Source: JAVBTR01 sp031556065
GTDB taxonomy: Bacteria; Bacillota; Clostridia; Christensenellales; Aristaeellaceae
DNA length: 64,000 nucleotides
NCBI GenBank assembly: GCA_031556065.1
Contig: JAVBTR010000054.1
Coordinates: forward strand, 62,001-126,000
Direction: 5' to 3'
The position numbers were made by a program, and so were the translations under genes. Every line of letters begins with the position of its first letter. Position 1 is the first letter of the stretch. Below the pieces are notes generated by a model that ran no database searches, was not told the origin of the DNA, and saw only the letters and a program-made list of their open reading frames with translations. Of the stretch, positions 1 through 7,269 are shown in pieces.

Positions 1-1
1 C

Positions 2-943
2 GGCATTGGCTATGAAGGCGAAGACTATAATGAAATGAACGATATCGTTACCCCGCACCTGCGCGCTATTGATGGCTTTAAGCCCATGCAGAAGACCTTT
101 CGAGCAGCAGCCCTTGGCGGCGTGACCTGCGTTTGCACCGGCCCCGGCAGCGCCAATGTGCTGGGTGGTACTTTTGTCGCAGCTAAGACCGTTGGCATTC
201 GCGCTGATAGCATGATCGTGAAAGACCCCATTGCCATGAAGTGCGCCTTTGGTGAAAACCCCAAGCGCTGTTACCGGGATAAGGCCGATTCTTCCCGTAT
301 GACCACCGCCGCCAAACTCCGGGAAATGCTTTTTAAAACCCAGGAGTACATGCAGAAAAAGCAATTGGCTGGGGATGATCCCAGCAAGCTACCCGCCTTC
401 GATATGAAGCTGGAAGCGTTGATCCCCGTTATGAAAAAAGAGATTCCCCTAAAGGCCCATGCCCACGCCACGGAGGATTTGTTTACAGCGTTGCGCATCG
501 CAAGAGAATTCGATGTGGATATTACTTTAGAGCACGTAACGGAAGGGCATCTGATCGTTGATGAACTGGTGAAGGAAAACGTGCCCGTAGCAGTCGGCCC
601 TTCACTGACGGAAGCCAGTAAATTTGAGCTTCGCAACAAAACCTTTGAAACCCCCGGCATTTTAAGCAAGGCAGGGCTTCAAGTGTCCATCATTACCGAT
701 TCACCGGTGATCCCCCAAGAATACTTGCCCCTTTGCGCTGGATTGGCAGTGAAAAGCGGCATGGAACCCTTTGAGGCTTTGAAGGCCATTACCATTAACC
801 CTGCGCTGCATGCAGGCATTGCAGATCGGGTAGGCTCGATCGAAGTAGGTAAGGATGCCGATTTGGTTCTGGCCGATGGCAATCCCTTTGATGTAATGAC
901 CAATATTAAAGCTGTTTATATTAATGGAACGCAAGTGGAATAA
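2..943 (+). CDS. Amidohydrolase family protein (5' end outside window)
   Basis: The reading frame is already open at base 2, so the N-terminus, including the expected first metal-binding His-x-His, lies outside the window. The visible part is the C-terminal portion of a TIM-barrel metal hydrolase of the imidazolonepropionase-like amidohydrolase group. Visible marks are KAHAHATEDL and LEHVTEG (candidate His ligands), ITDSPVIP (candidate catalytic Asp), and the family's typical end, in which a GSIEVGKDADLVL segment returns to the composite beta-domain. The group hydrolyses cyclic amides or peptides; the substrate cannot be told from this fragment. No partner gene is close downstream. Confidence 0.85.
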   Translation, partial: GIGYEGEDYNEMNDIVTPHLRAIDGFKPMQKTFRAAALGGVTCVCTGPGSANVLGGTFVAAKTVGIRADSMIVKDPIAMKCAFGENPKRCYRDKADSSRMTTAAKLREMLFKTQEYMQKKQLAGDDPSKLPAFDMKLEALIPVMKKEIPLKAHAHATEDLFTALRIAREFDVDITLEHVTEGHLIVDELVKENVPVAVGPSLTEASKFELRNKTFETPGILSKAGLQVSIITDSPVIPQEYLPLCAGLAVKSGMEPFEALKAITINPALHAGIADRVGSIEVGKDADLVLADGNPFDVMTNIKAVYINGTQVE

Positions 944-1299
944 GCAAAAAGCCTTCTGCACAGGAGGCTTCAGCCTGTCGAAAAAAAACGGGAGGTATCG
1001 GAGGGGCAAGCCCTCCGATTTTCACTCTGAAATCGGCGGCCCCATTCGGGGCATTGAACGGGGCGAAGCCCCTTTGCGGCGAATTTCGGTGGGATTTCGA
1101 AGAAATTCCTACCTTGCCTGAAGCCCTTTCAGGGCCTTCATAGGCCGATGGCCCCGGTTGTAAAATCGAAGAGTTTACAGTGAGATGAGGGAAAACCCTC
1201 GTGTGGCACAGGGGTCGCACGAAAGCGTCAACTTTGTCGACCCGCTTTGCAGCTTGTTTCATGTATACTCCGTTAAAGGGCTATGCCCTTTACAGCCCG
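944..1299. other. Gene-free region with a cluster of small GC-rich hairpins
   Basis: No convincing gene is seen in these 356 bases. At least five short inverted repeats are packed here: ATCGGAGGG/CCCTCCGAT (997-1005 and 1011-1019), GCCCC/GGGGC (1039-1043 and 1048-1052), GGGGC/GCCCC (1060-1064 and 1068-1072), GCCC/GGGC (1123-1126 and 1132-1135) and AAAGGGC/GCCCTTT (1275-1281 and 1285-1291). The last lies just past the stop of the minus-strand reductase and may help end its transcript. Open frames crossing the region are short and low in complexity. Confidence 0.6.
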
Positions 1300-2442
1300 T
1301 CACTTTAATAGTTCTGCGGCAGCAGCCATGTTATCTATCACTGGCACGCCAAAGGGGCAGCGGCTTTCGCAATTCCCACATTGAATGCACTCATCGCCCT
1401 TGTGTTCAAGCTCTTTGTAATGCCCAATAATCGATGGCGGTACATGGCTTTCGTCCAGCTTGGCAATATCCAGATACTTGTTGACCCTGGCAATATCAAT
1501 CCCCGCAGGGCAGGGCTGACAGTGGCTACAATAAACACACCGGCCCCTGAAATCATTACGCATAGCGCTCAGGGCATCGCTGTAATCCAATTCTTCAGGG
1601 CTCAACTGCAAGTACTTCACAGCCTCTTCTATCTGCTGCCGATTCTGGCAGCCTACCAGCGTGCTGGCAACTGCCGGGCGGGATAAAGCATAATGGATGC
1701 ACTGGGGCACTGTCAACGCCCGTTTAAAGGGCGTATGCTCCTTAGAAAGCAGCTTTCCGGCCCCTAAGGTTTTCATAACGGTAATGCCGATCTGCCTTTG
1801 CTCACAAAGGGCATACAGCTTTGCACGCTCCGGGTCTACTCCGTGGAGGGTTACTTTGCTAAAATTGTCATCCAATACGCCTAGCGCATACTGTTCGCTG
1901 GGCAGCATATCGAAGGCCGGATTAATGGAGAACATCAGCATTTCGGGTATGCCCGTTTCGATGACCTTAATGGCTGTTGCCGGGTTATGGGAAGAAAAAC
2001 CAATGTGCCCAATATCGCCCTTCTCTTTCAGGCGCAGAACGTAAGACGCGAACTCCGTTTCAAACACATTCTGATAGTCTTTTTCCGAATCGATAAAGAA
2101 CATCATGCCAAGATCAATATAACCCCCGGCCATGCGCAAAAGGTCTTCAAAATATTTTTGCACTGTGGGCATATCCCGGCTGATATCGTATTGCTGGTTA
2201 ATGTCCGTAGAACCAATATGTCCTTGAATAAACACATCCTTGCGGCGGCCTCCCAAGGCCTTGAAAATGTTTTCCCGAACCTGCTTGCCGGGCATAAACA
2301 CGTCCATGATATTGATGCCGTTGTCTATTGCCGCATCGATGGTTTCTTTAACCACTTCATAAGGCTTGCCATCGGTATGTTCTAACCCCAGGCCCACCAC
2401 ACCGGCCTGAATCCCTGTCTTTCCTAAAGGGCGGTATTGCAT
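1300..2442 (-). CDS. Aldo/keto reductase with C-terminal 2x[4Fe-4S] ferredoxin domain
   Basis: A 380-residue protein. Residues 1 to about 280 form an aldo/keto reductase TIM barrel that opens MQYRPLGKTGIQ. Two cysteine clusters near the C-terminus, CVYCSHCQPCP and CIQCGNCESRCP, are ferredoxin-type ligands for two [4Fe-4S] centres. This fused architecture is common in anaerobic Clostridia, where the Fe-S domain probably passes electrons to or from the barrel; the substrate is unknown. The ATG at 2442 was chosen because the frame can be read upstream to 2517, but only this ATG has a well-placed AAGGAG and a family-like N-terminus. Confidence 0.88.
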   Translation of the reverse strand: MQYRPLGKTGIQAGVVGLGLEHTDGKPYEVVKETIDAAIDNGINIMDVFMPGKQVRENIFKALGGRRKDVFIQGHIGSTDINQQYDISRDMPTVQKYFEDLLRMAGGYIDLGMMFFIDSEKDYQNVFETEFASYVLRLKEKGDIGHIGFSSHNPATAIKVIETGIPEMLMFSINPAFDMLPSEQYALGVLDDNFSKVTLHGVDPERAKLYALCEQRQIGITVMKTLGAGKLLSKEHTPFKRALTVPQCIHYALSRPAVASTLVGCQNRQQIEEAVKYLQLSPEELDYSDALSAMRNDFRGRCVYCSHCQPCPAGIDIARVNKYLDIAKLDESHVPPSIIGHYKELEHKGDECIQCGNCESRCPFGVPVIDNMAAAAELLK

Positions 2443-2602
2443 ATAGAACGACTCCTTTTCAATGTATAATAGCATTGTACAAGGTTTGAAAAGAAAGTGC
2501 AACAAGAAGCAAAACATACGAATTTTTGCTATGAATAGGCAAGCGCACTTTATGGAGACTGAACTATACCTGCCTTGCGAGCCGCCCGCCAGTCCATAAC
2601 AT

Positions 2603-3496
2603 TTAAAACAAATGTTCGGGATAGATGCCTTTAGCCCGCATTTGGTTAACCGCAGCGCTGAGGGCGTCTTTGTCTTCTTTGTAGGTAATGCCGTACCACT
2701 TGGAAGCGGTATCCAATACCTTCACAGTGGCCTTGCCTTGTTTTAGAAGGTTATCCACGTAGAAAGGCAAATAAAATTCGCCCTTTTGGGGATTGGTGTT
2801 TTCTTTTAAAAACATGGCCAAATGCGCTTCCAAATCGGTTAAAACAGATTTGGGGAAGCCCCACACGTTCATGGAAACAGGGGTACCTTCCGAAATAGTC
2901 GTGTCTGTTTCCGTGTCTACAATGCCAGCTTCGGTTTTTTCGATGTGTGTCCGTTCGATAATGGAGGTAAGCATGCCGTTTTCGTCGGCAGTGCACACGC
3001 CTCTTGAAACATAGCCCTTTTCTGTTAGGGTGTTTTCTATACGAAAGCCTGCCATGCAGCAGCGGTAAGGCCGGGCATCGCTGCTGTTATTAATAAAACC
3101 GTACACCTTTTCAAAGGAATCCCGGCCGTAAAAATCATCGGCGTTAATCACGCAGAAGGCATCCCGAATCTGGTCCTTAGCGCAATAAACCGCATGGGCG
3201 GTGCCCCAGGGCTTGGTGCGTCCTTCGGGCACAGTAAACCCATCAGGCAGGCAATCTATGGATTGAACGGCGTAAGCCACTTCCATATGCTTCGCGATTT
3301 TGTTCCCGTACAGTTCTTTAAAATCGTCCAGCAGCTCTTCACGCAAAATAAAAACGACTTTGTTAAAGCCGGCCTGCAAAGCATCGTATGTATTATAGTC
3401 CAAGAGAATTTCACCGTTTGAGCCGATGGGATCGATCTGCTTAAGCCCACCGTAACGGCTGCCCAGGCCTGCCGCCATAACCACCAGTGTTGCCAA
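2603..3496 (-). CDS. Sugar-phosphate nucleotidyltransferase-like protein
   Basis: A 297-residue protein of the NTP_transferase fold. The nucleotide-binding signature MAAGLGSRYGGLKQ is at residues 7-20, and INADDFYG near residue 120 carries the Asp residues that usually bind metal and sugar nucleotide. The family makes NDP-sugars from NTP and sugar 1-phosphate, but the sugar cannot be read from the sequence. Translation probably begins at TTG (3496), eight bases after AGGGAGG. It is divergent from the AraC gene at 3604, whose product may control it. No further sugar-nucleotide pathway genes are adjacent. Confidence 0.8.
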   Translation of the reverse strand: MATLVVMAAGLGSRYGGLKQIDPIGSNGEILLDYNTYDALQAGFNKVVFILREELLDDFKELYGNKIAKHMEVAYAVQSIDCLPDGFTVPEGRTKPWGTAHAVYCAKDQIRDAFCVINADDFYGRDSFEKVYGFINNSSDARPYRCCMAGFRIENTLTEKGYVSRGVCTADENGMLTSIIERTHIEKTEAGIVDTETDTTISEGTPVSMNVWGFPKSVLTDLEAHLAMFLKENTNPQKGEFYLPFYVDNLLKQGKATVKVLDTASKWYGITYKEDKDALSAAVNQMRAKGIYPEHLF

Positions 3497-3603
3497 ATAA
3501 ATGCCCTCCCTTTATTTACTAGGAGACAGTATACTATAAAAGAGCTTGAATTGATTTACAAATTTTGCTATGCTATTTGCACAATTGTGTTCGGAGGTGG
3601 CAT

Positions 3604-4497
3604 ATGGGGTACGAAATGGTAGCACTTCGGCAAGTGATATCCATCGAAAAAATCGTGACCGTCCATTATTTTGAATACAGCGCCAATTTCAGCTTTGCCG
3701 GGGAAACACACGATTTTTGGGAATTCCTCTATGTGGATCGGGGCCGTGCGCTGATCACTGCCGGGGAAAACAGCTTTTACCTGGAAAAGGATCAGATGGT
3801 GTTTCACAAACCCATGGAATTTCACAATGTACAATCCATGGGAGCCACACCTAATCTGGTGGTCATCGCCTTCGCCTGCGATAGTCCCATGATGTACTTC
3901 TTCGCGGAAAAAGTATTGAAGATGGACCCGGCATTGCGCCTGTATCTGCAAAGGATTGTCCAGGAGGCGAAAATGGCCTACGAATCAGATTTAAGTGACC
4001 CTATGCTAAACAAGCTGGTACGCAGGCAGGAGCAGGAATGGGGCTGCGAGCAGATGCTTAAAAATTACCTAGAGCAATTCCTTATAGAGCTTTACCGCCG
4101 CCAGCTAAAATCCAAGGGCTTAAAAAGGGATGACCGCTTGCTAGATAAATTGGCTCCCGGCTTTATACGCTATGAAAACAACCAGCTGTTTAGCCTGATT
4201 GTAGATTATATGGAACGAAGTATTGGAAAGCAGTTAAAGCTGGAGGATATCTGCAAGGATAACATGATCTCCCGCTCCGCACTGCAAAAATTGTTTCGGG
4301 AAATGACCGGTGCAGGGGTAATTTCTTTTTTTAACCGGATGAAAATCGAATACGCCAAGATCTTGATCCGGCAAAAAACCATGAACTTCACTCAGATTTC
4401 CCAAGTGCTGGGCTATTCATCCATTCACTATCTTTCCAGGCAGTTTAAAGAAATAACCGCCATGACCTTATCCGAATACGCGAATTCAGTTTTATAA
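3604..4497 (+). CDS. AraC family transcriptional regulator
   Basis: A 298-residue regulator. The N-terminal half is a cupin-like sensor (HDFWEFLYVDRGRALI) and the last 100 or so residues are a double helix-turn-helix of AraC type, with MISRSALQKLFREMTG as first recognition helix and the second around FTQISQVLGYSSIHYLSRQF. The ATG at 3604 is preceded six bases upstream by GGAGG; an in-frame ATG at 3565 lacks such a site. It is divergent from the nucleotidyltransferase. A sugar or sugar-derived ligand is likely but not shown. Confidence 0.88.
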   Translation: MGYEMVALRQVISIEKIVTVHYFEYSANFSFAGETHDFWEFLYVDRGRALITAGENSFYLEKDQMVFHKPMEFHNVQSMGATPNLVVIAFACDSPMMYFFAEKVLKMDPALRLYLQRIVQEAKMAYESDLSDPMLNKLVRRQEQEWGCEQMLKNYLEQFLIELYRRQLKSKGLKRDDRLLDKLAPGFIRYENNQLFSLIVDYMERSIGKQLKLEDICKDNMISRSALQKLFREMTGAGVISFFNRMKIEYAKILIRQKTMNFTQISQVLGYSSIHYLSRQFKEITAMTLSEYANSVL

Positions 4498-4567
4498 GCG
4501 CAACAAAGCCTTAAGCAGCATATTCTATAATGGGATTTATCCCAATCTGCACTTGGAGGATTTGAAT

Positions 4568-4930
4568 ATGAGCTGTTGTGGGCTTTTGAATAGTTCTTGT
4601 GGCTGTAACCGTAACTGTGGCTGTCAATGTGGCTGTGCGCGCAGATGCTGCCACCGCCAGGAGGATGATTTTATCACATTGAGCGGGATCGTCTTTGGGA
4701 CAGACGGCAGAGTTGAAGGCATTCGCATCAACTACACTATCGACGGGGTAGAGCATCGTGTATTTACCAATGAAAATGGCCGCTATACCATCGTGGTAAA
4801 ACGGGGCAGTCATGTGCGCATTTGGGTGCAAACCCAGCTGGGGGTAGAAGCGGTTCCTGAAAGATATATTCTGGTCGCGGTAGAAAACCGCCGGAATCTG
4901 GATTTTGAACTAATTCCCGTAGTAGGCTAA
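4568..4930 (+). CDS. Small Cys-rich protein with a beta-sandwich-like domain
   Basis: A 120-residue protein. Ten cysteines fall within the first 28 residues, in repeated CGC patterns coded by repeated TGTGGCTGT units. The remainder (about residues 35-120) resembles a carboxypeptidase-regulatory-like beta-sandwich: SGIVFGTDGRVEG, then TNENGRYTIVVKRGSHV. No signal peptide or membrane segment is visible. GGAGG lies eight bases before the ATG. The Cys-rich head could bind metal or cross-link by disulfides, as in some spore-coat or surface proteins, but no function is established. It is a single gene followed at once by a strong hairpin. Confidence 0.7.
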   Translation: MSCCGLLNSSCGCNRNCGCQCGCARRCCHRQEDDFITLSGIVFGTDGRVEGIRINYTIDGVEHRVFTNENGRYTIVVKRGSHVRIWVQTQLGVEAVPERYILVAVENRRNLDFELIPVVG

Positions 4931-4937
4931 AAGTGAA

Positions 4938-4959
4938 GGGGCTGTCTTGCGACAGCCCC
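4938..4959. terminator. Hairpin terminator between convergent genes
   Basis: GGGGCTGTC, loop TTGC, GACAGCCCC: a perfect 9-bp stem between the end of the Cys-rich gene and the end of the convergent GH4 gene. It can serve both strands. Confidence 0.8.
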
Positions 4960-4972
4960 ATTCCAAATTCAA

Positions 4973-6280
4973 TTATTTATATTTGGGAAGCCAATCGCCG
5001 TGGGCTGCAATTAGATCGTCGCAGAGGGCGACAATATCGTCGATGGACAGCTCTGCTGCGGTGTGGGGGTCCATCATGGCAGCCTGATAGATGTAATCCT
5101 TCTGGAGGGTTTTTGCGGCCTCGATGGTCAGCAATTGCACGTTAATATTGGTGCGGTTCATAGCGGCGCATTGTTCTGGCAGGTCGCCAACGTAGCAAGG
5201 GGTGATGCCCGTTTTGTCTACCATGCAGGGCACCTCTACCACCGCATTTTTCGGCAGGTTGGTAATAAGCCCTGTGTTCATCACATTGCCGCCGATCACG
5301 AAGGGGCGGTTGGTTTCCATAGCTTCCATGATATAGCTTGCGTATTCATGGGTACGGGTGTGGGTCAAAAGAGGGTTGTTGATCAGTTCATGGCTGCGCT
5401 CTTTCCAATTCTTAATCTGCTCCACGCAGCGGCGGGGGTATTCGTCCAGGGGGATATTGAACTTTTCGATCAGCTCGGGATAGCGGCTCTTAATGAAGTA
5501 AGGCATGTATTCCGCGTTGTGCTCGCTGGATTCGGTTACATAATACCCAAACCGCTTCATTATTTCATAGCGCACCATGTCCCCATGCTTTTCGGTACGG
5601 GCCGCGGCCCGGGATTTGATTTCGGGATACAAATCCACCCCGTCTTTGGACACCTCCAGCAGCCAGGCCTGGTGATTAATACCTGCAATTTTCCATTGCA
5701 CGGATTCGTCGTAGGGCATATCAAGCCCTTCCATTAGTCCCTTTGTGCAGCCCTGAACGCTGTGGCAAAGCCCAACGGTCTTAATGGGGGTCATACGCAG
5801 CATAGCACCGGTGAGCATGGCCATGGGGTTGGTATAATTTAAGAACCAAGCATTGGGGCACACTTCTTCCATATCCTTGGCAAAATCCAGCATAACGGGA
5901 ATGGTTCGAAGGCTGCGGAAGATGCCGCCAATGCCCAGGGTATCTGCAATGGTTTGACGAAGGCCGTACTTTTTCGGCACTTCAAAATCCGTTATGGTAC
6001 AAGGTTCGTACAGCCCGACTTGAATAGCGTTTACCACATAATTGGCGCCGCAGAGAGCAGCCTTGCGGTTTTCAACCCCCAGGTAGGTTTCAATGCTAGC
6101 CTTGCTGCCGTTGTTGCGGTTAATGGCGCTAAGCATGGCTTCAGATTCCTTCAGACGTTGTCCATCGATATCGTAAAGAGCAATGATGCTTTCTTCCAAA
6201 GCGGGGGTAAGCATGCTGTCGCCCAGCACATTTTTAGCAAAAACCGTAGAGCCTGCGCCCATAAAAGTGATCTTTGGCAT
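4973..6280 (-). CDS. GH4 family NAD/metal-dependent glycosidase (alpha-galactosidase/alpha-glucosidase type)
   Basis: A 435-residue cytosolic glycosidase of family GH4, which cleaves glycosides by an NAD-dependent redox cycle with a divalent metal. The N-terminal Rossmann motif is MGAGSTVFAKNVLGD. The metal-binding Cys and His are in GLCHSVQGC, and AGINHQAW carries the conserved Asn-His. Length is normal. The start at 6280 gives MPKITFMGAG with GGAGGG upstream; the longer open frame to 6694 overlaps the divergent AraC gene. Specificity within GH4 (alpha-galactoside, alpha-glucoside or phospho-sugar) is not decided by sequence alone. A paralogue lies at 32417. Confidence 0.9.
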   Translation of the reverse strand: MPKITFMGAGSTVFAKNVLGDSMLTPALEESIIALYDIDGQRLKESEAMLSAINRNNGSKASIETYLGVENRKAALCGANYVVNAIQVGLYEPCTITDFEVPKKYGLRQTIADTLGIGGIFRSLRTIPVMLDFAKDMEEVCPNAWFLNYTNPMAMLTGAMLRMTPIKTVGLCHSVQGCTKGLMEGLDMPYDESVQWKIAGINHQAWLLEVSKDGVDLYPEIKSRAAARTEKHGDMVRYEIMKRFGYYVTESSEHNAEYMPYFIKSRYPELIEKFNIPLDEYPRRCVEQIKNWKERSHELINNPLLTHTRTHEYASYIMEAMETNRPFVIGGNVMNTGLITNLPKNAVVEVPCMVDKTGITPCYVGDLPEQCAAMNRTNINVQLLTIEAAKTLQKDYIYQAAMMDPHTAAELSIDDIVALCDDLIAAHGDWLPKYK

Positions 6281-6391
6281 GGTAATCCCTCCAAGCTGTT
6301 TTAATGGTTCCATTATACATGAATATGTCTTGACAAGCATCCCGCTTTTGTTGCAAAATAAGGTTGATTTGTTGCATAAGGGGGATAGCTT

Positions 6392-7192
6392 ATGGAGGAA
6401 TGGAAAGCGGGTGAGCAACACTACGGCAGTCTGTACGTAAAGCATTGCGGGTGGGAATCCTGCGAACCGGCCCATCGGTTCGGCCCATCGGTTCGGGATC
6501 ATTACCTGCTTCATTTTGTTGCATCCGGGCATGGCTGCTTTTATGCTCAGGGCCGGGAATATCCTTTGGAGTCGGGGCAGGTGTTCATTATTTTCCCCGA
6601 CCAGGTAACCACTTATTGGGCTGATATAAAGGAACCCTGGACCTATGGCTGGGTAGGCTATTCTGGGGATGATGCCAAGCGACTTACCAGGCAAGCTGGA
6701 CTTTCTAAGGAGGAACCCATAGCTACCTGCGTGAATTCCAAATTAGCGGAAACCCTTTTACGCGCCATGTTTCAGGACGCATCCCAGATGCGCATGGGTG
6801 CTTTTTCCGCTTTGGGCAGCCTGTACCGCTTTCTGGCCCTGCTGGGTGAATCCACAAAAAGCCTGCCGGATGAGCGGCAGGCTTACTATGAAAAAGCGTT
6901 GTGGTTCATGAAAGGCAATTACGAACGGGATGTATCCATCCAAGAAGTGGCTGCCTTTATCGGCTTAAGCCGTTCTCAGTTGTTTCGGGTGTTCAAGCAA
7001 GCGGCGGACATATCACCCAAAGAAAGCCTGACAGCCATTCGCGCCCAGCGGGCCAGAACGCTGATCGAAACAACCGGTTTAAGCGCAGAGGAGGTAGCGG
7101 CTTCCGTTGGTGTTTCGGCGCCCCAGCGCCTGAACATTATATTGAAGCAAGCCTATAACATGACCATGACTGAAATACGTAAAACCCTATAA
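6392..7192 (+). CDS. AraC family regulator divergent from GH4 gene
   Basis: A 266-residue AraC protein with an AraC-type sugar-binding cupin at the N-terminus (RDHYLLHFVASGHG) and a C-terminal double helix-turn-helix, the first recognition helix in GLSRSQLFRVFKQAADISPKE. It is transcribed away from the GH4 gene across 111 bases that include a TTGACA at 6330-6335, so it most likely controls GH4 and itself in response to an oligosaccharide. The second helix-turn-helix is less canonical (VGVSAPQRLNIILKQ). AGGGGG-like bases precede the ATG. Confidence 0.88.
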   Translation: MEEWKAGEQHYGSLYVKHCGWESCEPAHRFGPSVRDHYLLHFVASGHGCFYAQGREYPLESGQVFIIFPDQVTTYWADIKEPWTYGWVGYSGDDAKRLTRQAGLSKEEPIATCVNSKLAETLLRAMFQDASQMRMGAFSALGSLYRFLALLGESTKSLPDERQAYYEKALWFMKGNYERDVSIQEVAAFIGLSRSQLFRVFKQAADISPKESLTAIRAQRARTLIETTGLSAEEVAASVGVSAPQRLNIILKQAYNMTMTEIRKTL

Positions 7193-7214
7193 TGATTTTC
7201 TGGGTAGGGGGCAC

Positions 7215-7262
7215 GCAAGAGGGGCAGGATTCTTCTTTTCAAAAGAACCCTGCCCCTCTTGC
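7215..7262. terminator. Strong bidirectional hairpin terminator
   Basis: GCAAGAGGGGCAGG at 7215-7228 pairs with CCTGCCCCTCTTGC at 7249-7262, with further pairing (TTCTTTT/AAAAGAA) inside the loop. It separates the convergent araC and leuS genes. Confidence 0.8.
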
Positions 7263-7269
7263 AAAATAT

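Noticed and set aside
924..1262. Two overlapping open frames in the hairpin region after the amidohydrolase
   Set aside because: Low-complexity translation, no ribosome-binding site, and the sequence is dominated by small palindromes.
6468..6493. Exact 13-bp tandem repeat CGGCCCATCGGTT inside an AraC gene
   Set aside because: The encoded segment (HRFGPSVRDHYL) is the normal family sequence at this place, and the length is not a multiple of three, so it is probably coincidence rather than an active repeat.
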